A stretch of 64,000 nt of DNA from Nostoc sp. MG11. Its GTDB lineage: Bacteria; Cyanobacteriota; Cyanobacteriia; Cyanobacteriales; Nostocaceae. The translations under genes were made by a program, and so were the position numbers. The notes below the pieces were generated by a model. The model was not told the DNA's origin. It saw nothing but the letters and a program-made list of their open reading frames with translations, and made no database searches. The stretch spans positions 124,001-188,000 of the forward strand of contig NZ_JACXXN010000001.1 in NCBI RefSeq assembly GCF_014904695.1. The letters are read 5' to 3'. Position 1 is the stretch's first letter, and each line of letters opens with the position of its first letter. Shown piece after piece: positions 18,268 through 28,087 of the stretch.

Positions 18268-19029
18268 ATGATATCAATGTATACCAGTGAATCGACAAAG
18301 TATTCTACTAGAGCGGACATCGGTCAAACCAGCCGCATTTTAGTAGTAGAAGATGAAGAACTAATCCAAGAGATGCTAGCTGTAGCATTGGAAGAGGAAG
18401 GTTACGGAGTAATAACTGCTCCTGATGGTCGATCTGCAATAGAGTATCTCAAAAATTTTGAACCTAACTCAGGAGATCTTCCTTTTGACTTGATTATTCT
18501 TGATTTGATGCTCCCTCAGATAAATGGACTAGATATTTGTAGGTTACTGCGTCATCAAGGAAACCCAGTACCAATTTTAATGCTGAGTGCTAAGGGTAGT
18601 GAAACAGACCGAGTTCTGGGGTTAGAAGTAGGGGCAGATGATTATCTCACTAAACCCTTTAGTATGCGCGAGCTAGTAGCACGTTGTCGAGCTTTACTAC
18701 GCCGCCAACGCTTGAGCACTTTGCCGCAACTACCTGTATTAAAATATAAAGATGTGGCATTGAACCCTCAAGAGTGCCGCGTATTGGTTCGTGGTCAAGA
18801 GGTAAGTTTATCTCCTAAAGAGTTCCGCTTGCTGGAACTGTTCATGAGTTATGCCCGTCGGGTATGGTCGCGGGAACAACTACTGGATCAAGTTTGGGGG
18901 CCAGATTTCGTTGGGGATAGTAAAACTGTAGACGTTCACATCCGCTGGTTACGCGAAAAATTAGAGCAAGACCCTAGTCACCCTGAATATATTGTGACTG
19001 TGAGAGGTTTTGGCTATAGGTTTGGATAA
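18268..19029 (+). CDS. sphR: phosphate response regulator SphR (PhoB/OmpR family)
   Basis: Receiver plus winged-helix DNA-binding protein. The receiver starts at RILVVEDEELIQ, the phospho-acceptor Asp is in LIILDLMLPQINGL and the conserved Lys is in DDYLTKPFSMREL. The C-terminal OmpR-type domain ends with VDVHIRWLREKLE and VRGFGYRFG. Together with the downstream kinase and PhoU it forms the phosphate-starvation system that binds PHO boxes. ATGs at 18268 and 18277 are both possible starts, and a TTG at 18241 less so. Confidence 0.9.
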   Translation: MISMYTSESTKYSTRADIGQTSRILVVEDEELIQEMLAVALEEEGYGVITAPDGRSAIEYLKNFEPNSGDLPFDLIILDLMLPQINGLDICRLLRHQGNPVPILMLSAKGSETDRVLGLEVGADDYLTKPFSMRELVARCRALLRRQRLSTLPQLPVLKYKDVALNPQECRVLVRGQEVSLSPKEFRLLELFMSYARRVWSREQLLDQVWGPDFVGDSKTVDVHIRWLREKLEQDPSHPEYIVTVRGFGYRFG

Positions 19030-19082
19030 TTAGTTGAGATAGTTGCTAGTTTTTAGTAATCACCAAGAAACTAACAACTCAA

Positions 19083-20414
19083 ATGTTTTTATTGGGATTT
19101 TTTTTAGGCTTAGCGATAGGCATTGGGTTTTGGGTTTGGCAACAGGTTAAATTAAACCGCTATCTAGGGCGAGCACTCCAATCACTATCCTGCCGTCATT
19201 CTAAGGTGGATCTGCCACTTATGCCTCGCCTGTGGCAAAAAGTAGCAATGGTGCAGAAGCTGCGGCAAGATTTGCAGCAGTCGTTACAAACTTATCAAGA
19301 CCTGTTAGATTTTGCACCAGTGGGATATTTGCAGGTGGATGAAGAAAATCAACTGCTGTGGTGCAATCAGCAGGCGCAAGAAATTTTGTACTTGCAAAGA
19401 TGGCAACCAGGACAGGTGCGCTTGTTACTGGAGTTGGTACGGTCTTATGAACTTGATCATTTAATTGAGCAAACTCGTGATTGGCAAAAACCCCAGATGA
19501 GGGAATGGGTATTTCACCCTTCTTGTGATAATGCGGCAGAGATGCAGGCAATAAAATCTCTGACTTTGCGAGCCTCCAGTTTACCTTTACCTCAAGGACA
19601 AGTAGGAGTATTTTTAGAAAACCGCCAACCTCTACTCGATATAAATCAAGCACGAGACCGTTCTTTTTCTGATCTAGCTCACGAACTCAGAACGCCACTA
19701 ACTTCGATTCGTCTGGTTGTGGAAACGTTACAAAACCGCTTGGAACCACCTTTAGATCGCTGGGTTAACCGCCTGATGCAGGAAGTTGATCGGCTGATTA
19801 ACTTAGTGCAAAGCTGGTTGGAACTGACTCAACTGGAAGCAAGCTCACCTATTCAATTGCAAGCTGAAGCTGTGGAAGTGCGATCGCTAATTGCATGTGT
19901 ATGGGAAACATTAGAACCGTTGGCACAGCGGCAAAATCTGTCTCTTACTTATTCTGGTCCCGATAATCTTTGGATTAAAGCAGATCAAGCCCGCATTTAC
20001 CAAGTTTTTCTCAACTTGCTGGACAACAGCATTAAATATAGTCCTCCTCAGACTACCATTCACGTCCAAGCGAAAATCTTATCGAAAGAGGATACTCATC
20101 AAGGCGATCCTGCTTACCCAGCTGTAGAAATAAATCTTATTGATTCGGGAGTCGGTTTTTCGCCAGCAGATTTACCCCATGTTTTTGAGCGATTTTACCG
20201 AGGAGATAAAGCGCGGACTCATTCGCCATTGCAAGAAAGTAATTCGATAGGAACGATTGTTGGTAATGGCTTGGGTTTGGCGATCGTCTGGGAAATTGTT
20301 CTCGCCCACGGTGGTTCAATCAAAGCTATGAACCATCCAGAAACGGGTGGTGCATGGATGCAACTACAACTTCCTGAAGTTATGGCAAACTCTCAAAGCC
20401 AAGACTATAGTTAA
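19083..20414 (+). CDS. sphS: phosphate sensor histidine kinase SphS (PhoR type)
   Basis: A 443-residue kinase with an N-terminal hydrophobic anchor (residues 1-22), a PAS domain (about 75-190, FAPVGYLQVDEENQLLWCN), an H-box (FSDLAHELRTPLTSIR, phosphorylated His near residue 201) and the ATPase domain: N-box NLLDNSIKYS, G1 DSGVGF, F-box HVFERFYRG and G2 GNGLGLAI. The absence of a periplasmic sensor domain is typical of PhoR/SphS. It lies 53 bp behind sphR on the same strand. Its end is overlapped by the open frame leading into phoU. Confidence 0.9.
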   Translation: MFLLGFFLGLAIGIGFWVWQQVKLNRYLGRALQSLSCRHSKVDLPLMPRLWQKVAMVQKLRQDLQQSLQTYQDLLDFAPVGYLQVDEENQLLWCNQQAQEILYLQRWQPGQVRLLLELVRSYELDHLIEQTRDWQKPQMREWVFHPSCDNAAEMQAIKSLTLRASSLPLPQGQVGVFLENRQPLLDINQARDRSFSDLAHELRTPLTSIRLVVETLQNRLEPPLDRWVNRLMQEVDRLINLVQSWLELTQLEASSPIQLQAEAVEVRSLIACVWETLEPLAQRQNLSLTYSGPDNLWIKADQARIYQVFLNLLDNSIKYSPPQTTIHVQAKILSKEDTHQGDPAYPAVEINLIDSGVGFSPADLPHVFERFYRGDKARTHSPLQESNSIGTIVGNGLGLAIVWEIVLAHGGSIKAMNHPETGGAWMQLQLPEVMANSQSQDYS

Positions 20415-20445
20415 TAATATCTTCACGTTTGAGACTACAAGTAGT

Positions 20446-21117
20446 GTGAAAGCTGTCCATTCTAATCCTGATTCTCAAAGACCCCACCAGCTGGCACGCG
20501 CCATTAGGCGCTTAGAGCGGGATGTATTGATTATGGGAGCTTTGGTAGAAAACTCATTTCGCCTCAGCCACCAAGCGTTATTTGCCCGCAACTTAACGGC
20601 TGCTGAGAAACTTCCCCGATTAGATAAAAAAATTGATCGCTTTTATAGACAAATAGAATCAGACTGTACAGCAATCATGACGCTACAAGCACCTACGGCC
20701 CAAGATTTACGATGCTTGAGTGCTTTTATGCAGCTTGTGCGAGACTTAGAGCGCATTGGCGACTATGCTAAGGATTTAGCTGAGATTGCAATTAAAATCT
20801 TTCCTTATCCGCCTCATACGTGTTTATCAGAGATTGAAGCCATGTCCCTTCACGCCCAGGCTATGCTAGCAACTAGTTTGGGGGCTTTAGCAGATTTGGA
20901 TGAAGCTGGTGGACGAAGTTTAAAGCATTTAGATGATACTGTAGACGATGCCTACGATCGCGTTTATCAGACTTTAGCTCACCAACGGGATGTTCAAGGT
21001 GTTGTCGAGCCGATTGTGCTGCTGGCGTTGGCGATTCGTTGTTTAGAACGCATGGCAGATCATGCTACTAATATTGGTCAAAGAGTGGCATACATCGTTA
21101 CTGGTCAGCGCTCTTAA
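20446..21117 (+). CDS. phoU: phosphate signalling regulator PhoU (SphU)
   Basis: A helical protein with two PhoU repeats: LERDVLIMGALVENSFRLSH with RLDKKIDRFYRQIE, and later HLDDTVDDAYDRVYQ. DLERIGDYAKDLAEIA and CLERMADHATNIGQRVAYI carry the E/DxxxD metal-binding motifs. PhoU restrains SphS when phosphate is plentiful, via the Pst transporter. The frame is open back to 20347, but that would overlap sphS by 68 bp. The GTG at 20446 is preferred because it yields a normal-length protein, with moderate certainty. Confidence 0.88.
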   Translation: MKAVHSNPDSQRPHQLARAIRRLERDVLIMGALVENSFRLSHQALFARNLTAAEKLPRLDKKIDRFYRQIESDCTAIMTLQAPTAQDLRCLSAFMQLVRDLERIGDYAKDLAEIAIKIFPYPPHTCLSEIEAMSLHAQAMLATSLGALADLDEAGGRSLKHLDDTVDDAYDRVYQTLAHQRDVQGVVEPIVLLALAIRCLERMADHATNIGQRVAYIVTGQRS

Positions 21118-21771
21118 TTAGAGCTTATTAGAGCTTATTAGAGCTTGGAGATAATAAATCGGGCAGCCCGTCGCGTGCATAGAGAAGCCTGAGTGTCGAA
21201 AGTCGGTGCTCATAACGTTGTCGCTATTCAGGTAGACTTGACATCAGTACTTTAGTTAAAAAACATACTACTTTAGATAGATGTGCAAGAGCCAATTAAA
21301 TAGTGATTGAAAAATGAGTTTGAGAATTCGTAGAAGATAAAAGCTTCATCGTAGTAAAGATTAACGAGAGCAACAGTTCCTCCTTTCACCAGACGTTGAC
21401 ATGGTGGAGAGTCCTTGTCGTGACAAGTTGAAAAAGCGATTCAGATGTCTGACCTAATTTTAAAGTTGTATTTAATACCTATGTCAGATATTCTCACTTA
21501 AAAAGTCTAATATAAAAAAAAATTAAAAATTAGTTAGCTAACATACATTTCACTAAAAGCTTACCTTTTCTTAAACTTACACGATTAAAGTAACCAGAGT
21601 TGACTGTGTAATAGCACTTGTAATCTTTGAATTAAGTTTGATAATTACAAACACCAGTATTAAACAATTTTGAAGTTATTTAGCCACATAGTAGTTCATA
21701 AAAAATTGCTAGGATACATCTGATAAATTTTAAATTAATCAAATAGTTCCGCTCTTTCAAACCCTGCAATC
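21118..21771. other. intergenic region with a short decamer repeat
   Basis: About 650 bp. At 21119-21147 AGAGCTTATT is repeated, the third copy being partial. The rest is AT-rich and must hold the promoter of the Crp-type regulator. No ORF, hairpin terminator or PHO-box array was found. Confidence 0.5.
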
Positions 21772-22380
21772 ATGTATTCTACAAGTCTTACTCCTAACTA
21801 TTCTGTTGCGTCGAATAATTCTGCTTTGGGTGGCCATTTACCTCAACGTCTATTTAGCCGTCGGGAAGTTATTCCACCTCGGAATGATGTACTGTGGCGC
21901 ATTGAGCGCGGAGCAGTTCGTACTTTAACCTGGAGTGAAGACGGAACATTTGTAACTCTAGGTTATTGGGGCCCTGAGGATCTGATTGGCTATTCTTTTT
22001 CTAGAGTTATGCCCTACCAAATCGAATGTCTGACAAGCGTGGAAGTTAGCATTGTACCACCTCATCTTTGGCATCAAGATGTTAATGCCTTGTTGTCTCA
22101 TATTCAGCAGGCAGAAGAACTATTAAGCATAGTACATCGCAAACCAATGTCGTTACGTATATGGCAATTTTTAGTGTGGTTAAGTGAAAAATTTGGTCGT
22201 GATGTAGAACAAGGCAAGCTAATAGATATGAATGTTACTCATCAAGAAATATCAGAGGTATTGAATACTACGCGAGTAACAGTAACTCGGCTGTTACAGC
22301 AGTTTGAGGAAGAAGGAGCGCTTTTACGCCACAAACGACGTATTATTCTGCGTTTACCAAAGCAATTAACTAAACTATAG
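21772..22380 (+). CDS. Crp/Fnr family transcriptional regulator
   Basis: A 202-residue regulator with a cNMP-binding-like beta domain (VLWRIERGAVRTLTWSEDGTFVTLGYWG region, residues ~38-65) and a C-terminal winged helix, with HTH VTHQEISEVLNTTRVTVTRL at about 160-179. The usual RxAx phosphate-binding cassette for cAMP is not evident, so the ligand is unclear. It lies between phoU and a porin gene on the same strand, as recalled for all4500 in Anabaena PCC 7120. ATG start. Confidence 0.88.
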   Translation: MYSTSLTPNYSVASNNSALGGHLPQRLFSRREVIPPRNDVLWRIERGAVRTLTWSEDGTFVTLGYWGPEDLIGYSFSRVMPYQIECLTSVEVSIVPPHLWHQDVNALLSHIQQAEELLSIVHRKPMSLRIWQFLVWLSEKFGRDVEQGKLIDMNVTHQEISEVLNTTRVTVTRLLQQFEEEGALLRHKRRIILRLPKQLTKL

Positions 22381-22510
22381 TCTTAACTTGTGATAATTGC
22401 TAGAAACAAGGTATAATTGGTGCGGAAATTGTGAGTAAAATTCCTGAAAAAAAAGTTCTTGTAATTTTACCATAAGTTGAATTTATTTAGGTGTGAGTGA
22501 GAGTAAAAAC

Positions 22511-24136
22511 ATGACAAAACTGTTTTGGAATGTGTTGAAGGTCAGTCCAGTTATCGTAGCTACATTTTTTGCTGCTAACAGCACTTTAGCCGCGGAAACT
22601 AAAGAACAAGTAACAACTGTTGCCCAACTATCTCAAGAAGAGTCTAATAGCCTTGGTCAGGTAACATCTGTTTCTCAGTTCTCGGATGTACAACCTACAG
22701 ATTGGGCATTCCAAGCTTTGCAATCCTTAGTTGAGCGCTACGGCTGTATTGCAGGTTATCCTAATGGTACTTATCGTGGTAATCGTGCTTTAACCCGTTA
22801 TGAATTTGCCGCAGGTTTGAATGCCTGTTTGGATCGGGTTAATGAACTGATTGCTACAGCTACAGCTGACTTGGTAACTAAGCAAGACCTAGCTACCTTA
22901 CAGCGTTTGCAAGAAGAGTTTTCCGCCGAATTAGCAACCTTACGCGGTCGCGTTGATAGTTTAGAAGCACGCACATCTGAACTTGAAGCTAATCAGTTTT
23001 CCACCACTACTAAATTGGTTGGGGAAGCAATTTTCAACGTATCTGATGCTTTCGGAGATGAGAGAGCTGGTGGTGGCGACTTACAAAGCAATACTACTTT
23101 TTCTAACCGGGTTCGTTTGAACTTGTACAGTAGCTTCGCTGGTAAAGACCAATTGCAAGTTCGGTTGAATGCTGCCAATATCGTATCTAATAGCGGTGTA
23201 ACTGGTACCAACATGACCCGCTTAGGCTTTGATGGTGATACCGGCAATGGCGTTGAAATTGATAAAGTTAACTATGCTTTTAACTTTAATGACGCATTGA
23301 GTATCAAGGTTGAAGCTACTGGTGCTGAGTTGTACGAAAACGTCAACGTCTTTAACCCTGATTTCAGAAGCAGCGGCTCAGGTGCTTTATCTCGCTACGG
23401 ACGTTTCAGCCCCATTTATCGCCAAGGTTCTGGTGGCGCTGGTGTAACTGTCACTTTTAATCCTAATGGTGCTCTTAGCTTGTCGGGTGCTTATCTGGCT
23501 CCTAGAGCTAGCAACCCCAACGACGGTTTTGGAATTTCCGATGGTGACTATGCAGCCTTTGGACAGATCGCATTCCAACCTAGCAAAGCTTTCAATATAG
23601 GTCTAACCTACGCTCACACCTACGATGGTGGTAGAGATCCTGATCTTACGGCTGCTGGTAATCCCAACGATATTAACCTGACGGGAAGTACAGGTAGTGC
23701 TTTCGCTACTCGTCCCTTTGGCAATGGTGTTGCTACTTCAGCAAACCACTATGGCGTACAAGCTACCTTTCAACCCAGCTCAGCATTGACCGTTGGTGGT
23801 TGGGTTGGTTATACAACCGCCAAATCTGAAGCTGGTGCAACTAGGGGTAGTGATGCAGACTTGTTTTACTGGGCTGCTACCCTTGGTCTTAAGGACTTTG
23901 GTAGAGAAGGTAACTTGCTTGGTCTAATCTTTGGTCAATCACCCACAGTTACTAGTAATGATGTCGCGGGTAGAGAAGATCCAGACACCTCTTATCATGC
24001 AGAGGCCCTCTACAAGGTGAAACTCACCGATAACATTGCTGTGACTCCTGGTGTGTTGGTGATCTTCAATCCTGAACACAATGACGCCAATGACACCGTT
24101 TATATAGGTACACTGCGTACAACCTTCACTTTCTAA
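22511..24136 (+). CDS. outer-membrane porin with SLH domain (OprB/iron-uptake porin family)
   Basis: A 541-residue outer-membrane protein. Signal peptide at 1-24 (VIVATFFAANSTLAAE). An SLH domain follows at about 55-115 (DWAFQALQSLVERYGC, ALTRYEFAAGLNACL), which anchors to pyruvylated wall polymer. Next comes a coiled-coil stretch (LQRLQEEFSAELATLRGRVDSL), then a beta-barrel ending in TTFTF with a terminal Phe as required for barrel insertion. ATG at 22511 is chosen over a GTG six codons upstream because it gives a proper signal peptide. Possible functional link to csaB is inferred. Confidence 0.92.
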   Translation: MTKLFWNVLKVSPVIVATFFAANSTLAAETKEQVTTVAQLSQEESNSLGQVTSVSQFSDVQPTDWAFQALQSLVERYGCIAGYPNGTYRGNRALTRYEFAAGLNACLDRVNELIATATADLVTKQDLATLQRLQEEFSAELATLRGRVDSLEARTSELEANQFSTTTKLVGEAIFNVSDAFGDERAGGGDLQSNTTFSNRVRLNLYSSFAGKDQLQVRLNAANIVSNSGVTGTNMTRLGFDGDTGNGVEIDKVNYAFNFNDALSIKVEATGAELYENVNVFNPDFRSSGSGALSRYGRFSPIYRQGSGGAGVTVTFNPNGALSLSGAYLAPRASNPNDGFGISDGDYAAFGQIAFQPSKAFNIGLTYAHTYDGGRDPDLTAAGNPNDINLTGSTGSAFATRPFGNGVATSANHYGVQATFQPSSALTVGGWVGYTTAKSEAGATRGSDADLFYWAATLGLKDFGREGNLLGLIFGQSPTVTSNDVAGREDPDTSYHAEALYKVKLTDNIAVTPGVLVIFNPEHNDANDTVYIGTLRTTFTF

Positions 24137-24195
24137 AACTATTCGTAAGTTAGTAGTGACCATTCAAGTACTCACTACTTACTAGCCTATTAGAT

Positions 24196-24229
24196 AAACA
24201 AAAACCCGCCTTTGTGCGGGTTTTTGTTT
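24196..24229 (+). terminator. intrinsic terminator of the porin gene
   Basis: A near-perfect stem: AAACAAAAACCCGC at 24196-24209 pairs with GCGGGTTTTTGTTT at 24216-24229 over a short loop, with T-rich descending arm. It begins 60 bp after the porin stop. The sequence is also usable in the opposite direction for the convergent small gene. Confidence 0.85.
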
Positions 24230-24243
24230 AGGAAAAAATGGGA

Positions 24244-24504
24244 TTACGTGGAATTATAATCTCGCTGATTAGATATGTCTGTTGGGGGGCGATCGCTACT
24301 CCAAGCCCACCATACATAATCACAATGACAATAGTAGAACTCCTGCCATTTGCGGCGACGGTCTTCTGTCATGACGGGCGATCGCCGATTCAGCCAAACT
24401 TTTGCAGCTTCTAAGCTGCTTGAGTGGCAGTTAGGACAACAAAAATCATAAGCGTGTGTTGCCTTATTCGTCCATTCAGGCGGGATGAGAGCAAAAGCGT
24501 CCAT
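24244..24504 (-). CDS. conserved hypothetical protein with zinc-binding cysteines
   Basis: An 86-residue protein with CCPNCHSSS near residues 22-30 and YYCHCDYVWWAW near 57-68, which together could bind one zinc ion as a small zinc ribbon. Rich in Trp and Arg. The family is not recognised. ATG start; it converges on the porin terminator. Confidence 0.65.
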   Translation of the reverse strand: MDAFALIPPEWTNKATHAYDFCCPNCHSSSLEAAKVWLNRRSPVMTEDRRRKWQEFYYCHCDYVWWAWSSDRPPTDISNQRDYNST

Positions 24505-24781
24505 GTATTTATCAAATGTAGTCTTAATAGTTATCCAATTTGAGGTTTTGAACTTGGGGGCAAACGGATACCATAAAATCCCGCCATCTTATAAAATCGC
24601 TCTACTAGTATTTTTATAGCTTTGTTTGTTCTATTTACAAACCCTAGTTTGCGTAGGTTTTCACCAATAGAAGGTTTATTCTTAAATACGGTGATAACGT
24701 TTGACAAATCAAAGATTAACACGAAAAGTTTATCTTTTGCAGAATTAGTCACCATGCATATTATGGTTAATAATTAAAAAT

Positions 24782-25384
24782 ATGGAGCCAAATGTTGAAA
24801 TTCGACGTTTGTTAGATGTCATGCCTGCTTCTGGTCGGATGACCACAAAAGTCGTCAGCAAACCGGAGCAGTCAAAGGTAATACAAGCTTCTTTTCCCTT
24901 ACCCTGGAATCGAGAACGACCAATATATATTAACTTCGATTTGTGGCGTCGTCTGACGAAGCCGCAACGAGATTTACTGCTGTTGCAGATGGTTAGCTGG
25001 TTAACAGGGGTGAAGTGGTTTAAACCAGATGTTTATCAAGGTGTAGTACTGGCGGGGCTTTTAGGTGGATTAGTGGAATCAACACAGTCAGATGTAGTAG
25101 GTATAGCTGTGGCTGGGGGATTAAGCGCGATCGCACTTACTCGGATTTGGCGCACTAATAAATCTCAAGAATCAGAGTTAAATGCTGATGCAGCAGCAAT
25201 TCGCATAGGACAACGGCGCGGTTATTCAGAAGTTGCAGCAGCAGCACATTTGTTATCTGCAATTGAGGCGGTAGCTAAGATTGAAGGACGTTCTGGTTTA
25301 AATTTTACTGAATTGATTCGTTGTCAAAACTTACGAGCGATCGCGGGTTTATCGCCAGTGGGTATGCCTGAAAGTTTTGAGTGA
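24782..25384 (+). CDS. DUF3318 domain-containing membrane protein
   Basis: A 200-residue cyanobacterial protein. It begins MEPNVEIRRLLDVMPASGRM, the recognisable DUF3318 start, with PFPLPWNRERPIYINFDLW-like text around residues 37-56 and a hydrophobic hairpin around residues 92-120. The C-terminal helical region contains ADAAAIRIGQRRGYSEV. No function known. ATG start; monocistronic. Confidence 0.85.
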   Translation: MEPNVEIRRLLDVMPASGRMTTKVVSKPEQSKVIQASFPLPWNRERPIYINFDLWRRLTKPQRDLLLLQMVSWLTGVKWFKPDVYQGVVLAGLLGGLVESTQSDVVGIAVAGGLSAIALTRIWRTNKSQESELNADAAAIRIGQRRGYSEVAAAAHLLSAIEAVAKIEGRSGLNFTELIRCQNLRAIAGLSPVGMPESFE

Positions 25385-25514
25385 GGAAAGAGCCGCTTTG
25401 CTCTAATTCGTAATTCGTAGTACTCGCCTCCGAGGAGAAGCAAGCTAGGTAATTCGTAATTCACCAGGAGTTAAGATAACGCATAATAATGCAATAACTT
25501 ATCAACCATTCTGA

Positions 25515-27455
25515 TTAATCTTTTTTACAATGAAAAAGTTTGTAATCATAGCCGTTTACTAATGGCAAAGATTGGGTATTAGCAACACATTCTTTGACTT
25601 CTTCTGCTATGGGAGCATGAAAATTTACAAGCCATAAGTCAAAGGGTCGTGGTAGCGTCTTTAAGTTATTTGCTAAAGCAATTGTAGAAGTATTAGGGTC
25701 TTGGTCTTGATGAGCCAGGAGAAACAGAATATCTGAGAAACGGGAATTCTGCATTTTAAATTCCCTCGCTACTCCCATCATTTCCCCAATATGCACATGA
25801 GTAATTTGGGTGGTGGCAATGAGTACTGGAACTTGCGATGTTTGCTGAATTAGCTGTGCAAAAAGGTCAGGGCGATAGTATTTTTGATAACCAAGATTGC
25901 AAATGACTGTTACGGCACTGAAAAATCCCATTAGCCAAATGAGAATCACGGCTTTTTTACCAGTTATTCTCCCAAAGTTCCGAGGATCAATTTTCGATTT
26001 CCGAATTTCTCTCCATTTGGCTATTTCTTCGGAAGTCCTTTTCATCAGTTTTTTAGGAGAATGCCAACAAACCGCAAGACTCGCCCCAAGTAAAACTATG
26101 ACAGCAGGAAAGTAAACAAAGTTATAACGAGCGCCCCTTGTCAGGTCAATACCAAGAAAGTACGTAAAGATAAAGAATAAAGCGATCGCCCCCACAACTA
26201 CCCCAGCTAATACCTGAGTCATCAAGCGATTCTCTGATTGCTGTAGCTGAAATTTTAGTCCACGAACCAAAATTGGTGCAGCCCAAATCAAGAACATCAG
26301 CATCACCAGCCCCGAAGCAATCACAATTACTAGCTGTGGTGCTTCAACTGGTAGCAAATAAATCATGGTTATCCATGCCGCAAAAGCCTGAAAAATTGGG
26401 CTTAACCAAGCAAATCCTACACGTGGCTGCTGTATCCAGTCTGTCAATTTACTACCATAGCTATTGTGTAAAAATATGGGTAGCCAAACTGCACCTGCTA
26501 CAAAAGTGCCAACAGCAACGGCATAGAGGCGCCGCCAGGGATGCGAGAAGAGAAGAGAAAATTTTGCGCCAGCCTGATGCTGCCAAGCCAAAACAATTAA
26601 AACTAGAGCTTCAGCACAGAGGGTAAGGGCGAAAAAGTAATGAGTCGCAATACCCAAAGCATTAATTCCCACCCAGGAGATTGCTACCCAAATAGGTAAT
26701 TGTGTTCGGTTTTTGATGTGACGTGTGGTAATTACCAAACAACCCAGGGAAGCAATCACCCACAAAATCGCCAAAGTGTAATGACGCGCTTCTTGTGCTA
26801 AAAAAATGCCATAGGGTGATACTGCCATCATGGCAGCGGCTAAATGGCCAACCAAGCGAGAGCGAAAGCTCAGCCAGCTTAAAGTATAGATAGCTGGGAT
26901 GGATGCAGCACCAAAAATAGCCGCAAGCGATCGCGCCCCCCACAAAGACACTAAACTCTCTTGTGTGGGAAATAACTGCATCCACCAATGAGCTAGGACA
27001 AAGTAAAGTGGGGGATGATTAGTTTCATGACTCAAGTGTGCCCATACATCTCGAATGTTAGCGGCGGGTTGTGGTTGTAGTGGTTGCAATAAGATATCAG
27101 GGGCAATTGCTTGATCTAGGGGTACTTCTAAAAAACTATTCCCCAAACTAAACACCAAAGTGGAAAACTCGTCAGTCCAAGGAGGCTTTGCAGTCAAGTT
27201 GGCTAGGCGTAAGCTGATACCGATGATCAACCACATCAAACAAAGCAAGGGATGAAACCAGCGAGAAAGGAGGAAAGCTTGCCAATTATGCAAATGCATT
27301 TGTTGTGAGGCAGAGGTTTCACCTGCCAAAGGTACACGGTGATTAGCGTCGGTAGGTAGCAACGAGATCATCCTTCTGCAAAATTGAGATACGCCCCAAA
27401 AAATAGCTTTCATAGCCCTGCCATCAACAAGCCAATTTTTACTTAGACTTGACAT
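25515..27455 (-). CDS. membrane glycosyltransferase, GT39/ArnT-like
   Basis: About 646 residues with 10 or more hydrophobic segments. The first periplasmic loop contains LTAKPPWTDEFST, whose acidic pair (DE) matches the catalytic position of dolichyl/undecaprenyl-phosphate sugar transferases, and HETNHPPLYFVLAHW follows. It should transfer a sugar from a lipid carrier to a glycan, lipid or protein on the outer face of the inner membrane; the acceptor is unknown. The frame extends to a TTG at 27539; the ATG at 27455 is preferred, and others at 27413 and further in are possible. Confidence 0.82.
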   Translation of the reverse strand: MSSLSKNWLVDGRAMKAIFWGVSQFCRRMISLLPTDANHRVPLAGETSASQQMHLHNWQAFLLSRWFHPLLCLMWLIIGISLRLANLTAKPPWTDEFSTLVFSLGNSFLEVPLDQAIAPDILLQPLQPQPAANIRDVWAHLSHETNHPPLYFVLAHWWMQLFPTQESLVSLWGARSLAAIFGAASIPAIYTLSWLSFRSRLVGHLAAAMMAVSPYGIFLAQEARHYTLAILWVIASLGCLVITTRHIKNRTQLPIWVAISWVGINALGIATHYFFALTLCAEALVLIVLAWQHQAGAKFSLLFSHPWRRLYAVAVGTFVAGAVWLPIFLHNSYGSKLTDWIQQPRVGFAWLSPIFQAFAAWITMIYLLPVEAPQLVIVIASGLVMLMFLIWAAPILVRGLKFQLQQSENRLMTQVLAGVVVGAIALFFIFTYFLGIDLTRGARYNFVYFPAVIVLLGASLAVCWHSPKKLMKRTSEEIAKWREIRKSKIDPRNFGRITGKKAVILIWLMGFFSAVTVICNLGYQKYYRPDLFAQLIQQTSQVPVLIATTQITHVHIGEMMGVAREFKMQNSRFSDILFLLAHQDQDPNTSTIALANNLKTLPRPFDLWLVNFHAPIAEEVKECVANTQSLPLVNGYDYKLFHCKKD

Positions 27456-27865
27456 TTTAGATTTAAGTTCGATTAAAAAATCTCCATTCGTGACTATTTC
27501 ACGTCGGTTGCTTGCTAGATTTGGGTACAAGTTCAGCAATTTAAATTACTTTTTGCCGTCCAATTAGCTGCAAGAGAATTTTATATCATTGGGCGTTGTA
27601 CCTGCGATCGCACTCCAATGCACCACGGGATTAAAAAACCCTGCCAACACTCTAACTACTTACACTGCCTCCTTTTATTGATGACTAGCTATTGTCAAAT
27701 CTGCGCCCCTTTCAATCCTACGATACAGTTGCCTCAACACTCCGGTGAATGCTGCAAATCCTCAACAATCAGTCTTAAAATAAGTTCTCTAGTCGCCTAC
27801 CACCTAAAAATCTGGTTAAATAAACACTGAATTTTGATAAATATCAAATCATTCAAAATATTTTA

Positions 27866-27991
27866 AGTAGATAGACGTAATTAAATGTAAGATAAAGCTT
27901 TTGTTCGTAGTGAGCGATTTATCGCTCTATATAAGGTTTTCAAGGGAGAAATTCCTTACTACTAGCTCTGACTTAATTAAGCCCTTCTACT
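27866..27991 (+). mobile_element. MITE-like element, copy 1
   Basis: A 126-bp element flanked by TA on both sides (27864-27865 and 27992-27993). Its ends form imperfect terminal inverted repeats of about 18 bp (AGTAGATAGACGTAATTAA against the complement of TTAATTAAGCCCTTCTACT). An inner palindrome AGCGATTTATCGCT adds structure. A second copy is inverted at 54701-54827. Size and TA duplication resemble the cyanobacterial MITE Nezha; identity was not tested. It lies between two glycosyltransferase genes. Confidence 0.75.
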
Positions 27992-28087
27992 TATATAGGT
28001 TTTAATCAACATAAATTTGTCGTAAACTATTGTTGTTTTTCGCTTGATTCATCGGAATAGCAACAATCTTTTATATTTTTTGAAAAA

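Noticed and set aside
20347-20445. Extended N-terminus for PhoU
   Set aside because: It would overlap sphS by 68 bp and adds residues not seen in the family; the GTG at 20446 is preferred.
24531-24755. 74-codon minus-strand frame before the DUF3318 gene
   Set aside because: No recognised similarity or ribosome site, and it fills a region expected to be a promoter; could be a remnant but cannot be supported.
27618-27830. 70-codon frame between the glycosyltransferase genes
   Set aside because: Composition rich in Cys, His and Ser without pattern, no start signals; most likely chance.
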